Positions 24,971-35,439 are shown, counted from the first letter of the stretch. The stretch is DNA of 43,674 bases from Actinomycetota bacterium (GCA_026392845.1 JAPLBJ010000043.1:1-43674); one strand, 5' to 3'. The notes: generated by a model not told the origin, from the sequence alone. Made by a program: numbers and translations.

Positions 24971-25898
24971 GAATCCGACATCACCTCTCAATAAAGTGGC
25001 ACGCATGCTCGACCTTGTTCCATATTTGCATGCACATCAAGGAATTGCGTTATCTACTCTTGCCCAAAACTTCGGAGTGAGTGAAAGCGAAATGAATGCC
25101 GACCTAACAACACTATGGATGTGTGGGTTGCCAGGCTATACCCCGCTTGAATTGATTGATCTCTCTTTCGATTCTGGCTTTGTCACAATTCGTAATGCAC
25201 AAACATTGGAAAACCCACGCTCACTCAATAAAGAGGAAGCTATCGCTCTATTGTTAGGACTCGATCTTGTTCGTAGCGCGCTTGCAATAGATCGGGAAGA
25301 TTTGATTGCAAAGATTGATGTTTTATCACAGCGATTGCGTACTCTCATAGGATTGCAAGCGCAGTTGAAGGCAGAGCCAGCAGTTGATGGTTCGATTCGC
25401 TCGACCATTACTAAGGCTATTTCGTTGGGTACATCTTTAGATATTAGATATCACTCGCTCTACGCCGATCGAATTTCCGAACGAACAATATTGCCAATTG
25501 AATGGCACAATGATGCATTCCACGAATATGTATTCGCGTATTGCGATCAGGCTCAATCATTTAGAACCTTTCGTTTAGATCGAATTCAATATGCCAATTC
25601 GGGAGAAAAGAAATTGAAACCTGGGAACGTCTCACAAATATTAGAGAGCCCCGCTCTTGTCTATCGAATTCGTATTCATAGTCATTTACGTGCTGCTCGA
25701 GAGCTCTTTGAGTTCGAAGGAGATGACAAAGAGCTCCATACAGGAATAGAGAAAGAGATTTCTTCCTTCACCGCCGAATGGATGAGAAGGATGATTTTTT
25801 CCGCCGGCGCATCTGTTGAACTTCTCTCCCCAGAGGCTGAAAGAGCCGATATCGTTTCTAGCGCCCGAGCCCTTTTGGCACTTTATGAGGGGAAGTAA
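24963..25898 (+). CDS. pafC: WYL-domain transcriptional regulator PafC
   Basis: The 311-residue partner of PafB, with the same layout. The N-terminal HTH is KVARMLDLVPYLHAHQGIALSTLAQNFGVSESEM. A central WYL-like domain follows, where the WYL triplet itself is replaced (LPIEWHNDAFHEYVFAYCDQAQSFRTFRLDRI near 180-210), then a C-terminal WCX-like region. The changed triplet is common in PafC. The ATG lies within the pafB 3' end, so the two are translated together as a heterodimer pair. The tatA gene follows 70 nt later. Confidence 0.85.
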   Translation: MAKNPTSPLNKVARMLDLVPYLHAHQGIALSTLAQNFGVSESEMNADLTTLWMCGLPGYTPLELIDLSFDSGFVTIRNAQTLENPRSLNKEEAIALLLGLDLVRSALAIDREDLIAKIDVLSQRLRTLIGLQAQLKAEPAVDGSIRSTITKAISLGTSLDIRYHSLYADRISERTILPIEWHNDAFHEYVFAYCDQAQSFRTFRLDRIQYANSGEKKLKPGNVSQILESPALVYRIRIHSHLRAARELFEFEGDDKELHTGIEKEISSFTAEWMRRMIFSAGASVELLSPEAERADIVSSARALLALYEGK

Positions 25899-25929
25899 GG
25901 CCTTCCTTAGATAAGCGCGAGTTTTCGGG

Positions 25930-25935
25930 GTAGTA
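25930..25935 (+). promoter_or_regulatory. Possible -10 element of the tatA operon
   Basis: TAGTAT lies in the 70-nt gap between pafC and tatA, with about 33 nt of leader and an AAAGGGG Shine-Dalgarno before the tatA ATG. Unlike most units here, this would be a leadered mRNA. A -35 is not obvious. Confidence 0.3.
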
Positions 25936-25968
25936 TTTCAGCCAGGTACGAATCACAAAGGGGTATGT

Positions 25969-26154
25969 ATGTTTCTACGCGAGCCAAGCCATATTTTGAT
26001 CCTACTTATTGTCGTTCTTGTGCTCTTTGGAGCTAAGCGTCTTCCAGATTCTGCCCGCTCACTCGGTCGTTCTATGCGTATTTTCAAGAGTGAGATGAAA
26101 GAAATGAATACAGATGAAAAGAAGAACGGCGAAGAGGGCAGCACCGAAAAGTAA
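25969..26154 (+). CDS. tatA: Sec-independent protein translocase subunit TatA
   Basis: A 61-residue protein with a short N-terminus, one transmembrane helix ([12 protein letters not shown]), the hinge [23 protein letters not shown] and an acidic tail. The Phe-Gly hinge and amphipathic helix define TatA, which forms the pore-like assembly for folded proteins. AAAGGGG is 6 nt before the ATG. tatC follows 5 nt after the stop. No tatB-like gene is present here, which fits a minimal TatAC system unless one lies elsewhere. Confidence 0.93.
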   Translation: MFLREPSHILILLIVVLVLFGAKRLPDSARSLGRSMRIFKSEMKEMNTDEKKNGEEGSTEK

Positions 26155-26159
26155 TCTCT

Positions 26160-26969
26160 ATGGCGGCCACCTCTAGCGGTCGTATGCCGCTGCTCGATCA
26201 TTTGCGTGAATTTAGAAAAAGACTTTTTCGTGCCGTTTTATTCATAACGGCAGGTGCAGTCATTGGTTGGATTTTTTATAATCCAATAATTACACACTTA
26301 GCAAAACCAGTGTGCGATTTAGCCGCCGCGCAAGCTAATGGAGATACTAGCTGTGGCTCTCTTTACATAAACGGCGTTCTCGGCCCTCTGAATTTGCAGA
26401 TCAAGGTTGCACTTCTAACAGGTGTGATTTTGTCGGGACCATTGTGGCTTTATCAACTCTGGGCCTTCATCGCTCCAGGTTTGCACCGCAAGGAAAAACG
26501 AAACTCAATATTTTTTATCCTATCTGCTACACCATTTTTCGCCGCCGGTGCCACATTAGGATATTTAGTTCTCCCGGTTGCGATAAAAGTACTCTTTGGC
26601 TTTACTCCAAATTCATTATCAAACCTTGTAAAATTCGATGATTACCTAGACTTTGTGATGCGAATAATCCTAATTTTTGGTTTGGCATTTGAGTTACCAG
26701 TATTTCTAGTCACTTTTAATCTGATCGGTTTCCTTCGCGGTCAAACAATTCTGAAACCTTGGCGTATATGGATTTTCTCAATCGTTCTTTTTACAGCGGC
26801 ATTCACACCGACAGCTGATCCATTTACCATGCTTCTACTCGCGCTACCGCTGTGTCTCCTCTATTTTATGGCTGGGGGAATAGCGTTATTGGTTGATAAG
26901 CGACGCGATAAGAAATCCTCTAAGGCCATAGATGGGGTCTCACCAATCGATTCCGCGGAGAAGATTTAG
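26160..26969 (+). CDS. tatC: Sec-independent protein translocase subunit TatC
   Basis: A 269-residue membrane protein with six hydrophobic segments. It has the N-terminal MPLLDHLREFRKRLFRAV that reads the twin-arginine signal (Glu of HLREFR is the key recognition residue), LYQLWAFIAPGLHRKEKR and FGLAFELPVFLV. It acts as receptor of the Tat export pathway. It forms an operon with tatA. The diacylglycerol kinase-like gene follows 3 nt after the stop. Confidence 0.95.
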   Translation: MAATSSGRMPLLDHLREFRKRLFRAVLFITAGAVIGWIFYNPIITHLAKPVCDLAAAQANGDTSCGSLYINGVLGPLNLQIKVALLTGVILSGPLWLYQLWAFIAPGLHRKEKRNSIFFILSATPFFAAGATLGYLVLPVAIKVLFGFTPNSLSNLVKFDDYLDFVMRIILIFGLAFELPVFLVTFNLIGFLRGQTILKPWRIWIFSIVLFTAAFTPTADPFTMLLLALPLCLLYFMAGGIALLVDKRRDKKSSKAIDGVSPIDSAEKI

Positions 26970-26972
26970 CCG

Positions 26973-27845
26973 ATGTGGCTCATTGCGATCAACCCGACAT
27001 CGGGACAGGGTCGAGGCGCAACGATGGGTACAAAAGTGGCGGGCTTTTGTTCAAGTAGAGGCATTGATTATGAAATTGTCACAGGTGTGAATGCACATTC
27101 ACTTTCTACCTCTCTCAAAGAGAAAATATCTAGGGATCGAATTCTTATCGACGGAATCATTGCAGTTGGGGGAGATGGTTTAGCGCATCTGATTTTACAA
27201 TCTGCAGTTCCCGCCAATATTCCAATTGCATTTATTCCAGGGGGAACGGGCAACGATTTCGTCAGGACTTTAGGTTGGTCTCTCGATGAGATAACTGCCT
27301 ATCTGCAACGAGTATTTGAAACTAATCCTGTAAATATAGATCTAGGCCTTGTCGATGGTGAATGGTTTGCAGCCGTTCTCTCATCAGGATTCGATGCGAT
27401 TGTTAACGAACGGGCAAATATTCTCAAATGGCCAAAAGGTCCTATGCGATACAACGCTGCTATTGCACTTGAGCTACCGAAATTCAAGCCTGTTCATTAT
27501 GAAATAGAACTAGACAATCAGGTGATTTCAACACAAGCGATGTTGATTGCAATTGGAAATGGCTCATCGTATGGCGGCGGAATGAAAGTGTGCCCCGATG
27601 CAAGTATTCAAGATGGATTATTCGATGTCATGATTTTGCGTCCAGTTTCGATTCCTGAATTCATTCGAGTATTTCCCAAGGTATATAGCGGAAAACACAT
27701 CCACCACCCAGAGGTAGATGTGTATAGAAGCAAAAGAGTTCGTATTGAAGCCGATACTGTTGCCTATGCAGATGGTGAGCGGATAGGACAGTTACCTATT
27801 TCGGCTGAATGCGTAATGGGGGCTCTTTCTACATGGATACCGTAG
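26973..27845 (+). CDS. Diacylglycerol/lipid kinase family protein (DagK/YegS-like)
   Basis: A 290-residue protein of the DAGK catalytic family. The nucleotide motif VGGDGLAHLIL is near residue 68 and PGGTGNDFVRTLG near 90, where GGDG is the catalytic signature. The second domain has GNGSSYGGGMKVCPDASIQDGLFDV, typical of YegS/DgkB. Phosphorylation of diacylglycerol or a related lipid is likely, and the exact lipid is unknown. The ATG is preceded by GGAGAAG. The last 13 nt overlap the helicase gene in another frame. Confidence 0.88.
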   Translation: MWLIAINPTSGQGRGATMGTKVAGFCSSRGIDYEIVTGVNAHSLSTSLKEKISRDRILIDGIIAVGGDGLAHLILQSAVPANIPIAFIPGGTGNDFVRTLGWSLDEITAYLQRVFETNPVNIDLGLVDGEWFAAVLSSGFDAIVNERANILKWPKGPMRYNAAIALELPKFKPVHYEIELDNQVISTQAMLIAIGNGSSYGGGMKVCPDASIQDGLFDVMILRPVSIPEFIRVFPKVYSGKHIHHPEVDVYRSKRVRIEADTVAYADGERIGQLPISAECVMGALSTWIP

Positions 27846-30217
27846 CCTCACCAGCGGAAAAATTTGCCGCAGCTAGTGCGCGTAAGAAATATCAAATCAC
27901 TGCCGAATTTATCGAAACCTTCGAATTTCCTTTTGATCCATTTCAAATTGCTGCATGCAATGCAGTTGAAGATGGCAAAGGGGTCTTAGTAGCAGCGCCG
28001 ACGGGTGCAGGTAAGACAGTTGTAGGAGAATTCGCTGCCTACATCGCCTTGCGTCGTTCTATGAAATGTTTTTATACAACTCCGATCAAGGCACTCTCTA
28101 ATCAAAAGTACCAAGAATTTGTCGCTTGTTTCGGAGAAGATCGAGTTGGGCTTCTTACTGGAGATACGAGTATCAATAGCGAAGCAGATATTCTCGTTAT
28201 GACTACTGAAGTGCTTCGCAACATGCTCTATGCGAATTCTTCAACTCTCAAGAATTTAGGATGCGTCGTAATGGATGAGGTCCATTATCTTGCCGACAAA
28301 TTCAGAGGTGCCGTATGGGAAGAAGTACTCATTCACTTGATGGAAAGTGTCCAAGTAATTTCACTCTCTGCAACAGTTTCAAATGCCGAAGAGTTTGGTG
28401 AATGGTTAGGTGAGATTAGAGGAAGTACTGAAGTCATTGTGAGTGAAATTAGACCTATTCCTCTCTACCAACATGTTCTAATCGGTAATCGCCTTGTCGA
28501 TCTATTCTCGCAACCTGGACAAATCAACGCTGAAATCTTGAAGTTGGAACGCGAGGCGATGCGCAAAATAAGAGTGCCTCGCCAACGCCGCGAACGATTT
28601 AGCGAAGAAGGTGGGCGTCTTACGCGCGCCGACATTATAGAAAAGCTAAATCGAGAGAATCTCTTGCCAGCGATTACATTTATCTTCTCACGCATAGGTT
28701 GTGATGCCGCGGTGAAACAGTGTTTGCAAGCTGGATTACGACTCACGAACACCGACGAGCGTGCAATCATTAGAGAAACCGCTCTGCGATATACACAGAA
28801 CTTAGCTGAAGAGGATTTAGTTGTTCTTGGTTTTGATGATTGGCTCACTGCTTTAGAGCGAGGTATCGCTGCCCACCACGCAGGTTTGTTACCAAGTTTC
28901 AAAGGCGCAGTAGAAGAGTTGTTTCAAAAAGGATTAGTCAAAGCTGTATTTGCAACAGAGACATTAGCACTTGGAATCAATATGCCAGCTCGTACTGTCG
29001 TACTAGAAAAACTTGTGAAATATAACGGTGAAGCTCACGTTCCAATTACACCGGGGGAGTACACGCAACTCACCGGTCGTGCAGGTCGTCGTGGTATTGA
29101 TATTGAAGGTAATGCTGTTATCCAGTGGTCTCCAACAGTTGATTCTGCAACCGCTGCTGGACTCGCATCCACTCGTACGTATCCTCTACGTTCTTCCTTT
29201 GCGCCTACGTACAACATGGCGATAAATCTCATCTCTCGATTTGGTCGCGAACGCGCTCGTGGTTCACTCGAATCTTCATTTGCACAATTTCAAGCTGATA
29301 GAGCGGTAGTTGGTCTGACGCGACAGATCAAAAAGAATAACGTTGCAATGGCTGAACTAATGAAAGATGCAACCTGCCATCTTGGCGATTTTAACGACTA
29401 TGCACGATTGCGTCGAGAAATTCGTGAGATTGAAATCTTGCTTTCTAAGCGTGATGGTAAGAAAACTTTTGATAATAGACAGAGAGCTCACCTTGAAAGC
29501 GAGATGCAAGGGCTGAAAAAGGGAATGCGCGAACATAGTTGCCATGGATGCAGTGACCGCGAAACACATGCTCGTTTAGCAGAGCGAGCAGATCGACTGC
29601 GTCGTGAAAATGATGGTTTGACCAAACGCGTAGAGAATCGCACTCATGTTATCGCTAAAACCTTTGATCAAATCTGTGATGTCCTGACGCATCTCAAATA
29701 TATAGACGGGGAAAAGAGCTCTCCGCAAGGAAAGATACTTGCAAAGATTTACGCAGAATCTGATCTCCTTTTGACTGAAACAATTCGTCTTGGCCTTCTG
29801 GATAATTTGAGCGCTCCGGAGCTTCTATCCGTTGCTTCGTCAATGATCTTTCAATCTCGTTCCCAAGAGAATCTTGCTCCTAAAATTCCGCATATCAATG
29901 TAGCCAATGCTCTCTCTGAAATAGCATCGCTTTGGGTTCAACTTGAAAAGTTAGAAAATGATTTTGGTGTGAAGACGCAGAAAGAACCTGATTTTGGTTT
30001 CTGTTCCATCTCATATCGCTGGGGGAATGGACAATCTCTGTCAAGTGTTCTCAAGGGAAGTGATCTTTCGGTCGGTGATTTCGTGCGTTCGACCAAACAA
30101 CTTATCGATTTACTCACTCAAATTGGTGGAGCGAGTGAAAATCTTCGAGAGAAATGCAAAGAGGGCGTCAAACGCTTGGATCGTGGAGTAGTTGCATATT
30201 TAATGGGGGACTTATGA
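27833..30217 (+). CDS. helY: HelY-like Ski2 family DEAD/DEAH box helicase
   Basis: A 794-residue superfamily 2 helicase of the Ski2/Mtr4 kind, as in actinobacterial HelY. Walker A APTGAGKTVVGEFAAY is near 55, TPIKALSNQKY near 85 (Ia), MDEVHYL near 147 (II), LSATVSN near 178 (III) and TGRAGRRGID near 412 (VI). The C-terminal third has a Cys-containing segment (HSCHGCSDRETH) and a DSHCT-like helical region. The substrate is probably RNA. The ATG at 27833 follows GGGGG and overlaps the lipid kinase end. The next gene overlaps by 4 nt (ATGA). Confidence 0.88.
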   Translation: MDTVASPAEKFAAASARKKYQITAEFIETFEFPFDPFQIAACNAVEDGKGVLVAAPTGAGKTVVGEFAAYIALRRSMKCFYTTPIKALSNQKYQEFVACFGEDRVGLLTGDTSINSEADILVMTTEVLRNMLYANSSTLKNLGCVVMDEVHYLADKFRGAVWEEVLIHLMESVQVISLSATVSNAEEFGEWLGEIRGSTEVIVSEIRPIPLYQHVLIGNRLVDLFSQPGQINAEILKLEREAMRKIRVPRQRRERFSEEGGRLTRADIIEKLNRENLLPAITFIFSRIGCDAAVKQCLQAGLRLTNTDERAIIRETALRYTQNLAEEDLVVLGFDDWLTALERGIAAHHAGLLPSFKGAVEELFQKGLVKAVFATETLALGINMPARTVVLEKLVKYNGEAHVPITPGEYTQLTGRAGRRGIDIEGNAVIQWSPTVDSATAAGLASTRTYPLRSSFAPTYNMAINLISRFGRERARGSLESSFAQFQADRAVVGLTRQIKKNNVAMAELMKDATCHLGDFNDYARLRREIREIEILLSKRDGKKTFDNRQRAHLESEMQGLKKGMREHSCHGCSDRETHARLAERADRLRRENDGLTKRVENRTHVIAKTFDQICDVLTHLKYIDGEKSSPQGKILAKIYAESDLLLTETIRLGLLDNLSAPELLSVASSMIFQSRSQENLAPKIPHINVANALSEIASLWVQLEKLENDFGVKTQKEPDFGFCSISYRWGNGQSLSSVLKGSDLSVGDFVRSTKQLIDLLTQIGGASENLREKCKEGVKRLDRGVVAYLMGDL

Positions 30218-31113
30218 CCTTGATGCTCTTAGATAGCGCCTCACTTTGGTATCGCGCTTACTACGGTATGCCAGACACACTCACAGCCCCTGATGGAATG
30301 CCAGTACATGCAATTCGTGGATATTTAGATATGACATCTCGTTTGATCGGAATGTATAAACCAAATCGAATCGTTGCTTGCATAGAGGGGGATTGGCGAC
30401 CTTCCTGGCGCGTTGATCTTTTTCCTGATTACAAAGCAAACCGTCTCGATGTTGAGGGGGAGGAGGAAGAGCCGGAAACACTCACGGCCCAGATTCCAAT
30501 TCTTTTGGATTTACTCGATCTCTTCGGTATTCCTTTAGTGGGTGTCGATGATTATGAAGCCGATGATGTCATGGCGACATTTTCAGTACGCGAAAAGGGA
30601 CCAATACGTATTGTTACTGGCGATCGTGATCTATTTCAACTAGTTGATGACAAGCAAGATATAAAAGTTGTTTATCTTGCAAAGGGAGTTTCACAACACG
30701 ATTTAGTTGATCATGCATGGGTTGCTAATAAATATCTTATTCCAGGCGATCGGTATGCGCTCTTCGCGATCTTTCGCGGAGATCCCTCTGATGGTTTGCC
30801 TGGGGTCAAAGGTATTGGTGAAAAGGGTGCGGCAATCATTGCAAATAACGCTGCAGATGTTGATGAAGCGATCGCAAAAGCTAAGGCAAGTGATTCACCT
30901 TTTGCTCCGGCTCTCAGTAAAAAAATTCTCGAAGGCCTCGATTATCTAAAAATTGCACCAACACTTGTACATTGCGCTCGAGATGTTTCCATTCCTTCTA
31001 TGGAGATTGCGATGCCAACTAAACCCAAAGATCTTTCGCAAATCTATAAGTTCCAAGAAAAATATGGTCTGGGTGCATCAGTCGACAAAATGATTAGCGC
31101 ATTGGGTTGGTAA
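30214..31113 (+). CDS. 5'-3' exonuclease (PolI N-terminal domain-like)
   Basis: A 299-residue FLAP/5' nuclease alone, without a polymerase domain. Metal-binding acidic residues are seen in MLLDSASLWYRAYYG (start), LFPDYKANR, DDYEADDVMATF near 110-121 and VTGDRDLFQLVDD near 130. GDPSDGLPGVKGIGEKGAA near 187-205 is the helix-hairpin-helix. Such stand-alone proteins in actinobacteria act in DNA repair or Okazaki fragment processing beside PolA. The ATG at 30214 follows AATGGGGGA and overlaps the helY stop as ATGA. The TAA overlaps the lnt ATG by one base. Confidence 0.9.
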   Translation: MTLMLLDSASLWYRAYYGMPDTLTAPDGMPVHAIRGYLDMTSRLIGMYKPNRIVACIEGDWRPSWRVDLFPDYKANRLDVEGEEEEPETLTAQIPILLDLLDLFGIPLVGVDDYEADDVMATFSVREKGPIRIVTGDRDLFQLVDDKQDIKVVYLAKGVSQHDLVDHAWVANKYLIPGDRYALFAIFRGDPSDGLPGVKGIGEKGAAIIANNAADVDEAIAKAKASDSPFAPALSKKILEGLDYLKIAPTLVHCARDVSIPSMEIAMPTKPKDLSQIYKFQEKYGLGASVDKMISALGW

Positions 31114-32507
31114 TGCTTCTTTCTTCAATATTTACTGGATGGCTCTTATCCGCTAGTTATGCACCAATAGATCGATGGTATTTAGCACCTATAGCCATCT
31201 CTCTTTGGATTTGGATCCTCCATAAAGGCAAACGTTCAGTAACCAGTACTTTCGTGATTGCGTTTACATTCAATTCATTTCTCCTACATTGGAGCTCCAC
31301 CTATGTGGGCAATATTCCCTGGCTTATTCTTTGCTTAGGGGAGTCACTGCTTTTCTTACCGTTGGCATGGGCGCGGAAAAAGCGAATAGTTTTTTTCCCA
31401 CTGATATTTTTAGTACTAGAACATCTTCGTTCCATATTCCCATTCGAAGGCTTTGCATGGGGACGATTAGCATTTAGTCAGGCCGATGCACCTTATCGAG
31501 AAATTGTTGCAATCGGGGGAGTATCACTTCTCTCAAGTGTTCTTATCTGCATCGGAATGTTTCTATTCTTCATTTCACGCAATTTCAAGATTAGCGCAAT
31601 TTACGGATTTGTTTTGACACTTTTGTTTATCTCAGTAATCACAATGCCCTCTATGGAATCAATCGGTAACTTCAAGTCCTTACTTGTGCAAGGTGATGTT
31701 CCTCAACTCGGATTGGATTTCAATTCTAGAGCTAAGGCTGTATTCAATATGCATGTGAAGGAAACGCAACGAGCCATTCAGGAAAATAGGGATTTCAGTG
31801 TCGTTATTTGGCCAGAAAATAGTGTCGACGTGGATCCATATAAGAACATCGATGTGCAAACATCATTGACTTCACTCAACAAACTAACATCTAAGCAGAT
31901 CATTATTGGGGCAGTTTTGAGTACAGGTAATAAGGTAGAGAATGCTTCAATCCTCTGGAATCAGGGTGCGGCAACTACATACATCAAGCAACACCTGACA
32001 CCCTTCGGTGAATACATCCCGCTTCGAAGCCTTGCTAGGAATTTCTCACCATTTGTCGACGATGTACAAAACTTCACGCCTGGTACACAAAATGTCATAC
32101 ATAAAGTCGACAGTGCTCTTTTAGGCCCAATTATTTGCTATGAGCTCATCGATGATTCATATATACGACGTGTCAGTCGGGATTCGAACTTACTCGTTGT
32201 TCAAACCAATAATGCAACTTTTGGAACAAGTGCACAAAGTGCGCAGCAATTGTCGATTTCGAGAATCCGAGCAATTGAAAATCATCGAGATCTCGTCAGC
32301 GTATCAACGACAGGAATTTCCGCAGTTATCGATTCACAAGGAAATATTGTGAAATCAACAACGAGTAATCAACCTGATCATTTGTTTGCGAATTCAAAAC
32401 TTTATTCAGGTCAAACAGTTGCTAATAAACTCGGGAATTGGACTTTCATACTGACATGGGCAGGTCTTGGAATCCTTGGATTTATCAGCAGACGGGTATA
32501 CCGCTGA
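31113..32507 (+). CDS. lnt: Apolipoprotein N-acyltransferase
   Basis: Adds the third acyl chain to lipoproteins at the outer face of the membrane. The 464 residues begin with about seven hydrophobic segments, then an extracytoplasmic nitrilase domain with the triad Glu in WPENSVD (near 232), Lys in KQHLTPFGEYIPLR (near 292) and Cys in PIICYELID (near 341). A last transmembrane helix follows and the protein ends with SRRVYR. The ATG is at 31113 (TAATG overlap with the exonuclease). A TTG at 31107 is the alternative. It is the last gene of the plus-strand block before the dif-like site. Confidence 0.9.
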   Translation: MLLSSIFTGWLLSASYAPIDRWYLAPIAISLWIWILHKGKRSVTSTFVIAFTFNSFLLHWSSTYVGNIPWLILCLGESLLFLPLAWARKKRIVFFPLIFLVLEHLRSIFPFEGFAWGRLAFSQADAPYREIVAIGGVSLLSSVLICIGMFLFFISRNFKISAIYGFVLTLLFISVITMPSMESIGNFKSLLVQGDVPQLGLDFNSRAKAVFNMHVKETQRAIQENRDFSVVIWPENSVDVDPYKNIDVQTSLTSLNKLTSKQIIIGAVLSTGNKVENASILWNQGAATTYIKQHLTPFGEYIPLRSLARNFSPFVDDVQNFTPGTQNVIHKVDSALLGPIICYELIDDSYIRRVSRDSNLLVVQTNNATFGTSAQSAQQLSISRIRAIENHRDLVSVSTTGISAVIDSQGNIVKSTTSNQPDHLFANSKLYSGQTVANKLGNWTFILTWAGLGILGFISRRVYR

Positions 32508-32517
32508 GCGTATATCT

Positions 32518-32545
32518 AACGCCGATAAGTTGCATTATGTAAAGT
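32518..32545. other. dif: Candidate chromosomal dif site (XerC/XerD recombination site)
   Basis: A 28-bp sequence of dif layout. An 11-bp left arm AACGCCGATAA (32518-32528), 6-bp centre GTTGCA and 11-bp right arm TTATGTAAAGT (32535-32545) lie in the 76-bp gap between lnt and gcvP. The right arm differs from the Bacillus subtilis XerD arm TTATGTAAACT at one position. The left arm shares nine of eleven bases with the remembered actinobacterial form TTCGCCGATAA. All genes for 9 kb to the left point right, and all genes for 11 kb to the right point left, as expected at the replication terminus. Confidence 0.8.
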
Positions 32546-32566
32546 AAATGGGAATCAGCCATCCCC
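32542..32566 (-). terminator. Weak candidate terminator of gcvP
   Basis: On the minus strand GGGGA pairs with TTCCC around a 7-nt loop (plus 32550-32566), followed by CATTTACTTT, a partly U-rich tail that runs into the dif right arm. The stem has only 5 bp, including one G-T. Confidence 0.3.
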
Positions 32567-32583
32567 GCACAGAACAGGCTCAA

Positions 32584-35439
32584 TTAGGAGCTATATGCCT
32601 CTATTGGCGCGCAGGAACAGACCAAATTGCGGTCTCCAAAGGCGCCATCAATGCGTCCAACGGCTGGCCAATACTTACCGCGAACCCCAATCAATTCACC
32701 CGGAATTAGGCCTGTAATCGTGGCTGGGAATGCCCCTGCCTCCCGTGAATAGCTGCGCTCCCAATTGGTCGCTGCAATAGCCGCAATAGTGTGTGGTGCG
32801 TTTCGAAGCGGTGAACCATCAATATCTTGCTTTCCATCGATGATCTCTTGGATCTCAGAGCGAATGCCAACCATCGCATCTATAAAGCGATTCATCTCGA
32901 GAATATCTTCGGATTCAGTTGGTTCAATCATTAGCGTTCCAGCAACAGGGAAAGACATCGTCGGTGCATGGAAACCAAAGTCCATCAATCGCTTTGCAAT
33001 GTCATCAACGCTTACTCCTGAAATTTTAGTTATCTCACGTAAATCGAGAATACATTCATGTGCAATCAAACCTTTATTGCCGGTGTAGAGAATCGGATAT
33101 GAAGATTTGAGTCGCGCCGCCATGTAATTTGCATTCAATATTGCTACCTCAGTTGCATGTGTTAGCCCTTCTCCCCCCATAAGGCGAATGTAGGCCCAAG
33201 ATATTGGCAAAATACTCGCAGATCCAAAAGGTGCTGCTGAAATTGGTCCAGGACCTGTTGCAGGCCCTGCTGTTGCATCTAATGGATGGTTAGGTAGAAA
33301 CGGTGCTAGATGTGCCTTGCAAATCACTGGACCAACACCTGGTCCCCCACCACCGTGTGGAATGCAGAAAGTTTTATGGAGATTGAGGTGAGAAACATCA
33401 GCACCAAATTTTCCTGGTTGCGCTGTTCCAACTAGTGCGTTGAGATTTGCACCATCTACATAAACTTGTCCACCAGCATCATGAATCATCGCGCAGATTT
33501 CTGAAATTGCAGATTCAAAAACGCCATGAGTCGATGGATATGTGACCATGAGGGCCGCAAGGGCGTCAGCATTGAGAGCAATCTTCAGTTTAAGATCTTC
33601 TAAACTAACGTTTCCTTCATCGTCGCATTCAACGACTACTACCGACATGCCCGCCATAACTGCACTCGCCGCATTTGTACCGTGAGCACTCGATGGAATC
33701 AGACAAATATTTCGCCCAGTATCGCCGCGTGAATCATGGTAATTGCGAATAGCCAATAGGCCAGCGAATTCTCCCTGACTGCCAGCATTGGGTTGAAGAG
33801 AAACTGCGTCATAACCAGTGATCTCTACCAACCATTTCGAAAGTTGTTCAATAAGTAAACGCGAACCCTTTGTCTGATCTGCTGGCGCAAATGGGTGAAG
33901 AGATGAGAACTCTGGCCAGGTCACTGCCTCCATCTCAGTGGCTGCATTGAGTTTCATTGTGCAAGAACCCAACGGAATCATTGTTCGATCAAGTGCGAGA
34001 TCGCGATCCGCCAAAGTACGCAGATAGCGCATCATTGATGTCTCTGATCTATATGTGTTGAAAACTGGGTGGCTCAGATATGTTGAAGTACGTTCGAATG
34101 TCGGAGAAATTCGAGATGCTTTTGCATCGGATAAACCAAGAATCTCTAGAACTTCTTGGAACGTCGCGTCCGTCGTTGTCTCATCAAAAGAAACTCGGAC
34201 TTGGGTATCTGAAATTGCGCCAAAGTTATATTTCTTCAATGCCGCGCGTTGATGTACCGCATGTGCATCAACTACATCGATTGTTACCGTATCAAAAATG
34301 TTCTCGTTGCGAGAATTTGCTGCACTCGCAAGACGTGATGCGTATCCATGAACTCGCTCTGCAATTGCGCGAAGCCCATCTGGTCCATGCCACATTGCAT
34401 AGAAGGCACTGATATTTGCAAGAAGGACTTGAGCAGTACAGATATTGCTCGTTGCCTTATCTCGACGTATATGTTGCTCACGCGTTTGCAGAGCTAAACG
34501 AAATGCTGGGTTGCCATGTGCATCAATACTCTGACCAACTAATCGACCTGGCAAAGATCTTTCTAAACCTTCACGCACTGCCATAAATCCTGCATGCGGC
34601 CCACCAAATCCCATTGGTACTCCAAAGCGTTGAGCGGAACCAATTGCAATATCTGCGCCCCACTCCCCTGGCGCCTTAATCAAAGTTAGTGCCAATAAAT
34701 CTGTGGCTGCGATAACAAGTGCACCTTTGGAGTGCGCATAATCCGCTACTTTTGCGAAGTCACAAATTTCTCCAGTGGTATCCGGATATTGAACTAAGAG
34801 ACCGAAGAACTCTTGATCGAATCCATCACGAGCAACATGGCCAGCGTCGACTTCAATAACCTTGATTCCCAGAGGCTTTGCGCGAGTGTGTACAACTGCT
34901 TTGGTTTGCGGATGAACATGTTCCTCAATCAAAAACACTGCATCGTCACTCGTTTTAGAAGTGCGCCTCGCAACAGTCATAGCCTCTGCTGCCGCAGTAC
35001 CTTCATCGAGCATCGAAGCATTAGATAGAGAGAGCGCAGTCATATCGCAGATCACTGTTTGAAAAGCAAAAATTGCTTCTAGGCGACCTTGTGAAATTTC
35101 TGGTTGATATGGTGTGTAAGCGGTGTACCAGGCAGGATTTTCCAAAACATTTCGCTTGATAACAGCAGGTGTAATTGTTCCGTAGTAACCGCCGCCAATG
35201 AGCGATGTGAAGACTTTATTCTGTGAAGCAATCTCGCGAAGTTCAGCAATAACTTCAACTTCACTCTTTGCAGAATCTAAAGTTTGTGAAAGTTTTTTAG
35301 CAATTTGAATATTTGCTGGAACAACATCACTGATGAAAGTCTGAATATCGCGGTAACCGAGCAGCGTTAACATCTCCAGCTCGTCCGAGCCAGAAGGCCC
35401 GATATGACGCTTTTCAAAGCGCTCACCGTTGTACGACAT
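32584..35439 (-). CDS. gcvP: Glycine dehydrogenase (decarboxylating), P-protein
   Basis: The pyridoxal phosphate protein of the glycine cleavage system. It decarboxylates glycine and passes the aminomethyl group to lipoyl-GcvH, whose gene is 2 kb away. The 951 residues form the single-chain kind. An N-terminal half ([30 protein letters not shown]) is followed by a C-terminal half with [16 protein letters not shown] and the PLP Lys in [18 protein letters not shown] near 688. The ATG at 35439 is chosen because AGGGGAG lies 5 nt upstream. The in-frame ATG at 35463 would be before this Shine-Dalgarno. gcvT is not in the window. Confidence 0.95.
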   Translation of the reverse strand: MSYNGERFEKRHIGPSGSDELEMLTLLGYRDIQTFISDVVPANIQIAKKLSQTLDSAKSEVEVIAELREIASQNKVFTSLIGGGYYGTITPAVIKRNVLENPAWYTAYTPYQPEISQGRLEAIFAFQTVICDMTALSLSNASMLDEGTAAAEAMTVARRTSKTSDDAVFLIEEHVHPQTKAVVHTRAKPLGIKVIEVDAGHVARDGFDQEFFGLLVQYPDTTGEICDFAKVADYAHSKGALVIAATDLLALTLIKAPGEWGADIAIGSAQRFGVPMGFGGPHAGFMAVREGLERSLPGRLVGQSIDAHGNPAFRLALQTREQHIRRDKATSNICTAQVLLANISAFYAMWHGPDGLRAIAERVHGYASRLASAANSRNENIFDTVTIDVVDAHAVHQRAALKKYNFGAISDTQVRVSFDETTTDATFQEVLEILGLSDAKASRISPTFERTSTYLSHPVFNTYRSETSMMRYLRTLADRDLALDRTMIPLGSCTMKLNAATEMEAVTWPEFSSLHPFAPADQTKGSRLLIEQLSKWLVEITGYDAVSLQPNAGSQGEFAGLLAIRNYHDSRGDTGRNICLIPSSAHGTNAASAVMAGMSVVVVECDDEGNVSLEDLKLKIALNADALAALMVTYPSTHGVFESAISEICAMIHDAGGQVYVDGANLNALVGTAQPGKFGADVSHLNLHKTFCIPHGGGGPGVGPVICKAHLAPFLPNHPLDATAGPATGPGPISAAPFGSASILPISWAYIRLMGGEGLTHATEVAILNANYMAARLKSSYPILYTGNKGLIAHECILDLREITKISGVSVDDIAKRLMDFGFHAPTMSFPVAGTLMIEPTESEDILEMNRFIDAMVGIRSEIQEIIDGKQDIDGSPLRNAPHTIAAIAATNWERSYSREAGAFPATITGLIPGELIGVRGKYWPAVGRIDGAFGDRNLVCSCAPIEAYSS

